A DNA stretch of 64,000 bases from Dyella acidisoli (GTDB taxonomy: Bacteria; Pseudomonadota; Gammaproteobacteria; Xanthomonadales; Rhodanobacteraceae), in NCBI RefSeq assembly GCF_030160295.1, contig NZ_BSOB01000061.1, positions 228,398 through 292,397 on the forward strand, given 5' to 3'. The notes below the pieces were generated by a model. That model was given only the letters and a program-made list of their open reading frames with translations, ran no database searches and was not told the origin of the DNA. Numbering within the stretch: the stretch's first letter is position 1; every line of letters begins with the position of its first letter. Both the position numbers and the translations under genes were made by a program. This document shows positions 48,345 to 57,365 of the stretch, in pieces.

Positions 48345-48417
48345 TGATCTAAGCTTTGCATTATTCGTGTAATAAAGAGGGCTTCTGAATTAGGCGAAAT
48401 TAAGCCTGATCTAAGCT
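48345..48417. repeat. 11-base direct repeat in the receptor promoter region
   Basis: TGATCTAAGCT occurs at 48345-48355 and 48407-48417, 62 bases apart (about six helical turns), in an otherwise AT-rich 386-base gap. It may be a pair of regulator sites. Confidence 0.45.
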
Positions 48418-48496
48418 ATGCCCCATTAGCGCAATAAATGATTTTGAGATAATAATCGGCCAGCTCTCCGAACAGCAAGGGATGTTCCGAAGAAAT

Positions 48497-48530
48497 CGTC
48501 GCCCCGGCGAAGGCCGGGGCCCAGTGACTT
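48497..48530. repeat. Single REP, CCCCGGCGAAGGCCGGGG type
   Basis: GTCGCCCCGGCGAAGGCCGG continuing GGCCCAGTGACTT, the same as half of the pair at 31504. Confidence 0.85.
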
Positions 48531-48608
48531 CCTTAGCGCCTCAAAACGCTGGGTGATCTCCTTCGGAGCCGTCCTTCGGACGTTCTCCGCGGGAGGACAT
48601 TGCACCGA

Positions 48609-49967
48609 ATGTCCTATCATCCCCCGATGGATCCACGCGACGTACACAGCACCCCGCAACTGTTCGGCAACGACGCGGAAGAACTCAAGCCCCTGGCCGA
48701 GCGCATGCGTCCGCGCACCCTCGACGAAATCGTCGGCCAGCAACGCCTGCTTGCGCCGGGCAAGGCACTGCGGCGTGCACTGGAAGCCGGCCGTGTGCAC
48801 TCGATGGTGCTATGGGGGCCTCCGGGCTGCGGCAAGACCACGCTGGCGCTATTGGTGGCGCGCTACGCCGATGCAGACTTCCGCGCCATTTCCGCCGTGC
48901 TTTCCGGCCTGCCGGATGTACGCAAATCGCTGGCCGAAGCCGAAGTCAATTTTGCGCAGGGCAGACGCACGGTGTTGTTCGTCGACGAAGTGCACCGCTT
49001 CAACAAAGCGCAGCAGGACGCGTTCCTGCCACACATCGAGCGCGGCGTGATCATCTTCGTCGGCGCTACCACCGAAAACCCATCGTTCGAGTTGAACTCC
49101 GCATTGCTTTCGCGCTGTCGCGTGCATGTGCTGGATGCTGTTTCGGTAGACGACATCGTCGCCGCCTTGCAACGCGCACTTGCAGATACCGAACGCGGCT
49201 TAGGCGCCTTACAACTCGAAGTCGCCGATTCCGCCTTGCGCCTGATCGCCCAAGCCGCCGATGGCGACGTGCGCCGTGCGCTCACACTGCTGGAAATCGC
49301 CGCGGAACTGGCCGATGGCCATATGATCGACGAAACCACACTCGAACAAGTGCTGGCCGATCGCACACGTCGCTTCGACAAAGGCGGCGAGCAGTTCTAC
49401 GACCAAATCTCCGCACTGCATAAATCCGTGCGCTCCTCCGACCCCGACGCTGCCGTGTACTGGCTGACGCGCATGCTCGACGGCGGCTGCGATCCACTCT
49501 ATCTCGCACGCCGCATGACACGCATGGCGGTGGAAGACGTCGGCCTAGCCGAACCACGTGCGTGGCGCATGGCATTGGATGCGTGGGACACCTACGAACG
49601 CCTCGGCAGCCCCGAAGGCGAACTAGGCCTGGCACAACTCGCCATCTGGCTGGCAATTGCGCCCAAGAGCAACGCCGCATACATGGCCTACAACAAAGCG
49701 CGCGAAGTGGTCGGCCAAACCGGCACACTGGAAGTGCCCATGCATCTGCGTAATGCACCCACGCGGTTGATGAAAGGCATGGGCTACGGCAAGGGCTATC
49801 AATACGACCACGACGCTGAAGGCGGTATCGCACTCGATCAACAATGTTTGCCGGATGCGTTGGCCGGCACCGAGTTCTACGAACCGGTGGAGCGTGGCTT
49901 GGAATTGAAGCTGCGCGAAAAGCTGTTGGCGTTGCGCGAGGCGAGGAAACAAGCGCGCAGAAAGTAG
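48609..49967 (+). CDS. rarA: Replication-associated recombination protein RarA (MgsA)
   Basis: A 452-residue AAA+ ATPase that acts at stalled forks with SSB and RecA. It shows MRPRTLDEIVGQ, Walker A WGPPGCGKTT, Walker B FVDEVHRFNKAQQD, GATTENPSFELN with sensor 1, and the C-terminal MgsA domain (SVRSSDPDAAVYWL, NAPTRLMKGMGYGKGYQYDHD). The ATG at 48609 lies 11 bases after GGGAGGA. rarA-serS order is as in Escherichia coli, with one unknown gene between. Confidence 0.96.
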   Translation: MSYHPPMDPRDVHSTPQLFGNDAEELKPLAERMRPRTLDEIVGQQRLLAPGKALRRALEAGRVHSMVLWGPPGCGKTTLALLVARYADADFRAISAVLSGLPDVRKSLAEAEVNFAQGRRTVLFVDEVHRFNKAQQDAFLPHIERGVIIFVGATTENPSFELNSALLSRCRVHVLDAVSVDDIVAALQRALADTERGLGALQLEVADSALRLIAQAADGDVRRALTLLEIAAELADGHMIDETTLEQVLADRTRRFDKGGEQFYDQISALHKSVRSSDPDAAVYWLTRMLDGGCDPLYLARRMTRMAVEDVGLAEPRAWRMALDAWDTYERLGSPEGELGLAQLAIWLAIAPKSNAAYMAYNKAREVVGQTGTLEVPMHLRNAPTRLMKGMGYGKGYQYDHDAEGGIALDQQCLPDALAGTEFYEPVERGLELKLREKLLALREARKQARRK

Positions 49968-49969
49968 CG

Positions 49970-50157
49970 CCCTTTCTCCCTCTCCCCTTCGGGGAGAGGG
50001 TTGGGGTGAGGGGACAACCTCGCGACAATACCTGTCATCACCTCACCGTCATTCCGGCGAAGGCCGGAATCCACAAAGCACTCCTAACTTTTTATGTTGA
50101 GTGCTACGCACATCATGTTCGTACCGGATTCCGGCCTTCGCCGGAATGACGGTGAGG
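49970..50157. repeat. CCTCTCCC hairpin then REP-like inverted pair, CCGGCGAAGGCCGG type
   Basis: A hairpin CTCTCCCCTTCGGGGAGAG ends near 50014; then CACCGTCATTCCGGCGAAGG at 50045 and its inverted partner ending GACGGTGAGG at 50157 bracket about 50 bases. They fill the gap between rarA and the next gene. Confidence 0.85.
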
Positions 50158-50259
50158 CAGTGCCCGCCATCATCGTGGACGGAGCATCCCAGCCATTTGC
50201 ACTCCACCCAAACACCGCCTAGATTCCCCTTCACCATCCTCAAAGGGGAGGGCACCACC

Positions 50260-50835
50260 ATGCGCATCCTCATCGCAGCCATTCTCGGCGGCATCGTGAT
50301 GTTCATCTGGGGCGCGATCGCCCACATGTTCCTAGGACTGGGCAACCCCGGCATCCACCAACCTGCAAACGAAGACATCGTGCTAAGCACCTTGCACGAA
50401 GGCCTGGGCACCACACCCGGCGTCTACATCCTGCCCAGCTTCGACCCCAAGCAATGGAACAACCCGGTTGCGCGTGAGGCCTATGCGAAAAAGTCGAGCA
50501 CCTCGCCCTATGCATGGGTGGTCTACCTGCCGCAAGGCGACGACATGACCGACATGCACCGCCAACTTCCGCGCCAATGGGCCTCGGATACCCTGGCTTC
50601 ACTGATGTTGGCCTTCGTCATGGGGCTGGCCGCCTTCAGCTTTAGCCAGCGCTTGAGGATAGCGGTGGCGGCAGCCCTGTTCGCTTGGCTCAGCACCCTG
50701 GTGCCCTATTGGAACTGGTACCGCTTTCCCGATGCGTTGACCTGGGCCGCGCTGTTCACGCAACTGATCGGCTGGTTGCTGGCCGGCGCCGTCATGGCCT
50801 GGTGGATCGGGCGCGGGGAGCGCAAGCCTGCCTGA
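50260..50835 (+). CDS. Four-helix membrane protein of unknown function
   Basis: A 191-residue protein: helix 1 at about 2-24 (ILIAAILGGIVMFIWGAIAHM), a periplasmic loop of about 85 residues, then three closely spaced helices in the C-terminal half (DTLASLMLAFVMGL, AAALFAWLSTLVPYW, LFTQLIGWLLAGAVMAWW). An AGGGGAGG site lies 6-13 bases before the ATG. I do not recognise the family. Confidence 0.8.
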   Translation: MRILIAAILGGIVMFIWGAIAHMFLGLGNPGIHQPANEDIVLSTLHEGLGTTPGVYILPSFDPKQWNNPVAREAYAKKSSTSPYAWVVYLPQGDDMTDMHRQLPRQWASDTLASLMLAFVMGLAAFSFSQRLRIAVAAALFAWLSTLVPYWNWYRFPDALTWAALFTQLIGWLLAGAVMAWWIGRGERKPA

Positions 50836-50891
50836 GCCGATAGCCGGCAAGAGGCCGCCGCGTTGCGACCGCGGCGGCCCGACAGCGATAA

Positions 50892-52579
<1,688 letters not shown>

Positions 52580-52620
52580 TAGGATTGGCGGCCTTACAAA
52601 CGAGTCTGCACACACAGATT

Positions 52621-52653
52621 CGTCACCCCGGCGAAGGCCGGGGCCCAGCGACT
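52621..52653. repeat. Single REP, CCCCGGCGAAGGCCGGGG type
   Basis: GTCACCCCGGCGAAGGCCGG continuing GGCCCAGCGACTT, between the membrane-protein gene and the tRNA region. Confidence 0.82.
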
Positions 52654-52691
52654 TCTTAAGTGTCTGAGACACTGGACTCGCTACAAAACAC

Positions 52692-52850
52692 AGAGAGATG
52701 GCTGAGTGGCTTAAGGCAGCAGTCTTGACGCGAAGGCAGGAAGCCGAAGCGAACATCGGCGAAGCCGATGGCCCCGAAGGGGCGGAGGGCAGGATGCCCG
52801 GAGTCAAACTGCCGTAGAGGTGCGCAACGCGCACTTGCTTGGAAAGTACA
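52692..52850 (+). pseudogene. Decayed tRNA-Ser copy interrupted in the anticodon loop
   Basis: 52692-52728 repeats the 5' half of the downstream tRNA-Ser almost exactly (acceptor, D arm, anticodon stem, anticodon TGA). After the anticodon comes a 77-base GC-rich insert (52729-52805) bordered by TTGAC and GTCAA, then AAACTGCC completes the anticodon arm. Removing the insert would restore the loop CTTGAAA. A variable-arm-like hairpin GTGCGCAACGCGCAC follows, but the T arm and 3' acceptor strand are missing. It cannot yield a normal tRNA. Confidence 0.65.
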
Positions 52851-52852
52851 AC

Positions 52853-52942
52853 GGAGAGATGGCCGAGTGGTTTAAGGCAGCAGTCTTGAAAACTGCCGTA
52901 GGTGTAAGCCTACCGTGGGTTCGAATCCCACTCTCTCCGCCA
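52853..52942 (+). tRNA. tRNA-Ser (anticodon UGA)
   Basis: 90 bases with encoded CCA. Acceptor GGAGAGA (52853-52859) pairs with TCTCTCC (52932-52938); the anticodon arm is GCAGT-CTTGAAA-ACTGC giving anticodon TGA; a long variable arm (GTAGGTGTAAGCCTAC) and T arm GTGGGTTCGAATCCCAC identify serine. It lies downstream of serS and at the edge of an apparent island. Confidence 0.97.
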
Positions 52943-53004
52943 CCCAATAAAAAAGCGCCCCATGTGGGCGCTTTTTTATTGGGTGGCGGAGAGAGTGGCT
53001 TTGA
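52928..53004 (+). terminator. 33-bp perfect hairpin joining tRNA 3' end and terminator
   Basis: The core AAAAAAGCGCCC-CATGT-GGGCGCTTTTTT is a good intrinsic terminator. The inverted repeat extends outwards without a mismatch to 33 pairs (52928-52960 with 52966-52998), so that the last 15 bases of the tRNA gene including CCA are duplicated in inverse orientation downstream. Confidence 0.88.
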
Positions 53005-53326
53005 TGAGAACCCATACGGTTCGACAAATTTGTCTGGAACAAATTTGGACAGCCGAAGGCTGGTCTTGGAGCTTCTTACGCAGTGGAGTTCGATCCACAG
53101 ATGGATCGAACAACACCGCATTCCCGACTAGGTTGCTGGTTTTGAGCCAGAAACGAGGGTGCCCAATCAGCTCCGTTGTTGCAATGCCTAGTTCTATGTA
53201 TACCTAAAACTGGCTAACGGACGCGTCACTGTGAAAGTTGCCGACCATTTCGAGGGTAAAGCAATGAAAGTCTCCAAGGATACGTAATAATGGCGGCTAA
53301 TCGAAACTAGCGGTATGGGACTTGGT
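53005..53326. other. Island-edge gap with a possible gene remnant
   Basis: About 320 bases after the tRNA hairpin. A 32-codon open stretch at 53189-53287 without a start of its own (ending EGKAMKVSKDT) reads like a genuine C-terminal remnant. Nothing else is recognised; no integrase gene and no direct repeat of the tRNA 3' end were found. Confidence 0.35.
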
Positions 53327-54559
53327 ATGGCACTGATCGAAGGCTTTCGCGTGCGTAATTACCGGGCATTGCTCGATGTGACATTGGGCAAGCTCTCCAC
53401 CGACCAGAAAGGTGCGCCCTTGACGCCGTTTACAGTCGTGATCGGTAAGAACGGCGTCGGCAAGAGCACTTTGTTCGATGCATTTGGCTTTGTCGCCGAT
53501 TGTCTGAACACTGATGTGGAAGCGGCCTGTGACGCAAAGCAGCGCGGCGGTTTCGAACGCATGCGTTCGCTGGGCACTAATGATCCGATTCAGTTCGATA
53601 TCTACTATCGAGAAGCGCCCGGGGAGCGCCCCATCACTTACGAATTGGCTATCAATTTGGATGATAGCGGCCGACCTTTCGTAGAGTCTGAGGTTTTGAA
53701 GCAGCGCCGAAAAGGGCAGAAACATGGGCGCCCTTATCCATTTCTGCGCCTTCACAGAGGGACTGGAAAGGTATGGGCTGGTGAAGATGCTGTTGAGGTA
53801 GAAGGTGGCGAGGAGGATCGTTCGCAGACGCCTGTAGAGCTTACCGATCTTCGACAGCTGGGTATCGCAACACTGGGGACACTAAAGGAGCATCCACGCA
53901 TAGAGCGCTTTCGCAATTTTCTTAAAGGCTGGTATCTATCGTACTTTCACCCAGATGCTGCTCGTTCCATCCCCTCGGCTGGCGCGCAACGGCATCTAAA
54001 CGTGCATGGAGATAACATCGGTAATGTCGTGCAATACATGGAGCGGGAACACAAGGATCGTTTCAACATGATCTTGCAGCGCATCGCCTCCAAGATCCCC
54101 GGCGTGCAAAGTATCAATACAACAGTGACACAAGACAAGCGTGTGCTTTTGCAGTTCAATGACGGAGCATTTAAAGATCCTTTTTACGCTTCGCAGATGT
54201 CCGATGGCACCCTTAAGATCTTTGCTTATCTGCTCTTGATGGAAGACCCCGACCCTCCGCCCTTCATTTGCATCGAGGAGCCGGAGAACGGGTTGTATCA
54301 CCGTCTGCTCGATTCGTTGGCAAGCGAACTACGAACTCATGCCACGGGTAAGAAGAATGCTCCCCAGATTTTTGTGACTACACACCAACCGTATTTTGTA
54401 GACGCGCTAGCACCGAATGAGGTTTGGATTCTGGAGAAGGGCGGCGACGGCTTCTCGACAATCCACCGCGTGTCGGACATCGAACTGGTGCGAAATCTGG
54501 TGGATGAAGGACTGCCGTTGGGTGGACTTTGGTACAGCAACTACCTTGATGCGAGGTAA
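53327..54559 (+). CDS. OLD-like AAA/ABC-type ATPase (AAA_21), putative defence ATPase
   Basis: A 410-residue SMC/ABC-like ATPase: FRVRNYRALLDV is the usual strand before Walker A GKNGVGKST (from residue 40); a signature-like SQMSDGTLKIFAYLLLM precedes Walker B ICIEEPENGL (Glu317, Glu318) and the switch His in VTTHQPYFVDAL. OLD nucleases carry a fused TOPRIM domain; here the C-terminus lacks one and the next gene, 2 bases downstream, supplies a TOPRIM-like protein. That split layout recalls AriA-AriB of the PARIS anti-phage system. The ATG at 53327 is preferred over 53315. Confidence 0.87.
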   Translation: MALIEGFRVRNYRALLDVTLGKLSTDQKGAPLTPFTVVIGKNGVGKSTLFDAFGFVADCLNTDVEAACDAKQRGGFERMRSLGTNDPIQFDIYYREAPGERPITYELAINLDDSGRPFVESEVLKQRRKGQKHGRPYPFLRLHRGTGKVWAGEDAVEVEGGEEDRSQTPVELTDLRQLGIATLGTLKEHPRIERFRNFLKGWYLSYFHPDAARSIPSAGAQRHLNVHGDNIGNVVQYMEREHKDRFNMILQRIASKIPGVQSINTTVTQDKRVLLQFNDGAFKDPFYASQMSDGTLKIFAYLLLMEDPDPPPFICIEEPENGLYHRLLDSLASELRTHATGKKNAPQIFVTTHQPYFVDALAPNEVWILEKGGDGFSTIHRVSDIELVRNLVDEGLPLGGLWYSNYLDAR

Positions 54560-54561
54560 GC

Positions 54562-55239
54562 ATGCACATCGAGGTTCTCGTGGAAGACGCATCTGGCGCT
54601 AAGTTGATTGAGTCGCTTCTTCCCAAAGTAATCGGGTCATTTGGCGAGCCTCATACTTGGCGTATTCACGCCTATAAAGGCATTGGGCGTTTGCCGGAAG
54701 GATTGTCGAACAGGGCCGATCCAGCAAAACGGGCATTGTTGGATCAATTGCCAAGATTGCTTGTCGGCTACGGAAAAACTCCCGGCATAGACGCGGTCCT
54801 AGTTGTGCTGGACACAGATCAGCGTGATTGCAAGGCATTCCTTCAAGAACTTAAGGATGTATTCGGTCGCTGTGATCCCGCGCCGGTCACCATGTTCCGC
54901 TTAGCAATCGAAGAAATTGAAGCGTGGCTTCTTGGGGATCGGCAGGCATTGTTGACTGCATACCCTAAGGCCAAGCGCGACGTGCTCGATCGGTATAAGC
55001 AAGACGCGGTTTGTGGGACGTGGGAGTTGTTGGCCGATGTGCTTTACCCAGGAGGGAGTGCGGCTGTAAAGAATGTGGGCTGGCCTCTGCCTGGTCAAAT
55101 CAAGCACGAATGGGCTGAACGAGTCGGACCAAATATGAATATTGATAACAATCTATCTCCTAGTTTTGCCAAATTTCGGGATGGGCTGCGGCGTCTGGTC
55201 GCTTTAGCAATAAACGGGACTGGTAGGGCCGGTAAGTAA
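54562..55239 (+). CDS. TOPRIM-like DUF4276-type protein, partner of the ATPase
   Basis: A 225-residue protein. VLVEDASGAKLIESLL near the start (Glu8) and VVLDTDQRD (Asp84, Asp86) have the Glu and DxD spacing of TOPRIM metal sites; EEIEAWLLGD follows near 117-126. This matches my memory of DUF4276 proteins, which often neighbour AAA_21 ATPases. It may be the nuclease or toxic effector released by the ATPase on phage sensing, but this is inference. It begins 2 bases after the ATPase stop. Confidence 0.8.
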   Translation: MHIEVLVEDASGAKLIESLLPKVIGSFGEPHTWRIHAYKGIGRLPEGLSNRADPAKRALLDQLPRLLVGYGKTPGIDAVLVVLDTDQRDCKAFLQELKDVFGRCDPAPVTMFRLAIEEIEAWLLGDRQALLTAYPKAKRDVLDRYKQDAVCGTWELLADVLYPGGSAAVKNVGWPLPGQIKHEWAERVGPNMNIDNNLSPSFAKFRDGLRRLVALAINGTGRAGK

Positions 55240-55393
55240 ACGCGACGGAGATAGTTAATCCCCACTGCCGTGGTTGACCGAGTGCAGGCAAGGACCGGCA
55301 GATGGGCGGTAGGTTATTGCTCACGGGCGGGCTGTAACAGATCAGGGAAATCGGCGCGTCACCGGCTCGCGCCGATCGGCTTCAGGAGACTAC
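55240..55393. other. Gap before the toxin gene
   Basis: 154 bases with an inverted repeat GGCGCG-N14-CGCGCC (around 55345-55374) and an AGGAGA ribosome site at 55384-55389. No promoter boxes are clear. Confidence 0.35.
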
Positions 55394-55504
55394 ATGGCCG
55401 GTCATCTGCAAGGACGAAATGAAGATGACTTCATCGCAGACACCAACGACAAACGCTGGCAATCAGCCCTCGTCAATCACGACGCGAACAAGGGTTCAGG
55501 CTAG
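55394..55504 (+). CDS. 36-codon leader frame overlapping the toxin start
   Basis: An ATG at 55394, preceded by AGGAGA at 5 bases, opens a 36-codon frame (MAGHLQGRNEDDFIADTNDK...) ending TAG at 55502-55504. It overlaps the toxin reading frame, one base out of register. Either it is a leader peptide coupled to the toxin, or the toxin gene has suffered a frameshift near 55490 and this was its native N-terminus. Confidence 0.4.
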   Translation: MAGHLQGRNEDDFIADTNDKRWQSALVNHDANKGSG

Positions 55505-56054
55505 CAAACGCGTCAAGGGAAGTCTCTCTTACGAGCTTGAAAACCGGCTGAGCCAGCAAGAAGAACGAGAGCGTGTTTGCTACTCGAACGGCTACACCCT
55601 TCCGCCACGAGTCAAAGAGCAGTTCATGGCTGCCTTGCTGGCGGACGTGGTAAGTCGGCGCAATTCCGCGCACTCCAAACTTCTCCGCGAGAATATGACA
55701 GAAGCCGGTGATGCTCGCCCCGAGGCGACCGTCAAGGCGAACGTGGCTACCCACCATATCGTCCCCAGCCGTGACGAGGAGGCGGCAGGTTCTCGAGACC
55801 TGCTCTTTGGCTGGGGAATCGGCATCAACGACGCAGACAATGGGGTGTATCTGCCGCGTTATCGAAAGTCGGAGGTACCTAGTCTGCCGAACGCGGTCAA
55901 GCATTCGGAACTGCACACCACGGTCTATCACTACCAAGTCTTTCGTCGCCTGGACCGCGCAGCACAGATCAATGCGACAGATGACAAGATCGGCCGCACG
56001 GCATTGAAGACTATGAAGCAAGAGCTGGTCGCTGGCGTCTTTCCCTATAAGTGA
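55419..56054 (+). CDS. AHH-type HNH/EndoVII-fold nuclease toxin
   Basis: Up to 211 residues. The C-terminal half carries the AHH pattern: THHIVPS (His112, His113), GIGINDADNGVYLP and HSELHTTVYHYQVFRRL (His162, His166, Tyr170). AHH domains are nuclease tips of polymorphic toxins; here the domain stands nearly alone with no Rhs, CdiA or VgrG carrier, so it may be an orphan toxin or a carrier-less cargo effector. The in-frame ATG at 55425 has a better-spaced AAGGA. The likely immunity gene starts 11 bases downstream. Confidence 0.8.
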   Translation: MKMTSSQTPTTNAGNQPSSITTRTRVQASKRVKGSLSYELENRLSQQEERERVCYSNGYTLPPRVKEQFMAALLADVVSRRNSAHSKLLRENMTEAGDARPEATVKANVATHHIVPSRDEEAAGSRDLLFGWGIGINDADNGVYLPRYRKSEVPSLPNAVKHSELHTTVYHYQVFRRLDRAAQINATDDKIGRTALKTMKQELVAGVFPYK

Positions 56055-56065
56055 GAGGTTTTGTG

Positions 56066-56617
56066 ATGAATGTTTGGGAGATCATCCATCCTCGGATGAA
56101 CGATGTCGCTCCGCTGGTCAGAACCGCGGAAGACATGCAAAACCCTCAATTCCAAAAACAATTTGGGGGAGACGGTTCGACGCTTCAGTGGACCAGGCGG
56201 CCGAAGCTCACCGTGAAAGTGGAGAAGGGCAAGAAGAAACAGAAGCCAAGGGCGGATGTCAGCCCGTTCACGGCACCGGGTATCGTGTTCAACGGCAAGG
56301 TGCGCGACGCATTGGGCGGCTTCTTGCGGAAGTTTGGTCAAATCTTGGAGATTGATGTGGATGGCGACGTTGAGTATTACTACAACGTCACGCACGTCGT
56401 GCGGTGTGTAGATGAAAGCCGCTCTGAGAAATATCCGGAGGGCACCATTGCGAAAGCAGTGTTTGATGGCTCGGAGCTTCCGGCTGAACCCGTGGTCTTC
56501 ATTGATCCGCTCATGCGCGGTTCGATCTATCTGAACGATGAGGCTAAGGCGGAATTGGAGTTGTTGATGAAGAAGTCCGACATCACTGGCATCGGCTTTG
56601 AGAAAGTGGGCGGCTAA
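56066..56617 (+). CDS. Imm11/DUF1629-like probable immunity protein
   Basis: A 183-residue protein (MNVWEIIHPRMNDVAPLV...). Its layout (a central FNGKVRDALGGFLRKFGQILEID, YYYNVTHVVRCVDE, then a C-terminal EPVVFIDPLMRGSIYLNDEAKAELE and GIGFEKV) resembles Imm11 (DUF1629) proteins that neighbour AHH toxins. GAGAGG precedes the ATG by 7 bases. Assignment rests on pattern memory plus adjacency to the toxin. Confidence 0.65.
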   Translation: MNVWEIIHPRMNDVAPLVRTAEDMQNPQFQKQFGGDGSTLQWTRRPKLTVKVEKGKKKQKPRADVSPFTAPGIVFNGKVRDALGGFLRKFGQILEIDVDGDVEYYYNVTHVVRCVDESRSEKYPEGTIAKAVFDGSELPAEPVVFIDPLMRGSIYLNDEAKAELELLMKKSDITGIGFEKVGG

Positions 56618-56646
56618 GCAGGCTTGGCTGCGAGACGGTCGCTCAG

Positions 56647-56988
56647 ATGATCAAAAGACAAGTGCTCATGCCAGCCGAGCTAGTCCACGAGATAGCTGGA
56701 ATTGTTCACAAGGAAGGCTACACATCGTTGATGGATGCATTCCCCAGCGAGCATGTTCAGCCTCCTATCTTTCTCAGCGAAGGAGAAGCGAGTGACCTTG
56801 TCGACCTTGTGGTTATCGAAAAGAAGAAGGCTAGGCTAAGATTACCTTATCACGATGATACACATCCGAAATACGACGAAAAGCACGAAGAAGAGTTTGA
56901 TGACATGCAGATGGGCATATATCAAAAGACCATCTATTACGTCGAGTCGGCCTTCAAAAAAGGAAGCTTTGATCACTTGCTGAAGTGA
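56647..56988 (+). CDS. Small acidic hypothetical protein in the toxin cassette
   Basis: A 113-residue protein (MIKRQVLMPAELVHEIAGIV...) with a helical N-terminal half and a very charged middle (KYDEKHEEEFDDMQ). It follows the immunity-like gene after 29 bases in the same orientation, so it may be a second immunity or accessory protein. I do not recognise it. Confidence 0.6.
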   Translation: MIKRQVLMPAELVHEIAGIVHKEGYTSLMDAFPSEHVQPPIFLSEGEASDLVDLVVIEKKKARLRLPYHDDTHPKYDEKHEEEFDDMQMGIYQKTIYYVESAFKKGSFDHLLK

Positions 56989-57316
56989 CGGTCGTCGAGA
57001 CGAAAGAATCTGGGGGTGATAGAGGTTTGTTAGCTGGCTACGACATCTTATCCGGACACGTTCCGTATTCTTCGGTTGGGGATTGGGCTCCAAATCGTTG
57101 CGCTATTCAAAATCGGAGGGACGTCGTGACCTCGTCATTCTTTACAGTGCAGACTGGCACGCCATGATCGTTGAACTTGACCGGCGGATCGCGACCGATC
57201 TGACGCCTGCATCGGCGCTTAAGTGACCTGATCGACATATCAATTGAGGCCGAGTTATCTGGGCCGCCGTTGGCGAATGCGTCCGGCAAGTCTCACTGAA
57301 GCTGGCTATGTAAAAA
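56989..57316. other. Gap after the toxin cassette
   Basis: 328 bases with only short, unconvincing reading frames; possibly degraded gene material. It ends at a terminator. Confidence 0.4.
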
Positions 57317-57353
57317 AGGAGGGGGGAGGCTGAGCTATCCCCTCGTTTTTTTC
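57317..57353 (+). terminator. Terminator between convergent island genes
   Basis: GAGGGG (57319-57324) pairs with CCCCTC (57339-57344), followed by GTTTTTTT; an AAAAAA run precedes it, so it could serve both strands. Confidence 0.6.
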
Positions 57354-57365
57354 TCGTTTCGCCGA

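Noticed and set aside
52729..52805. Group I intron in a tRNA-Ser gene
   Set aside because: The insert is only 77 bases, far below group I size, and the downstream part of the tRNA is absent.
52804..53131. Short frames on both strands over the tRNA-Ser (e.g. with GGESGIRTHGR)
   Set aside because: These are translations of the tRNA gene and its palindrome, a well-known source of false proteins.
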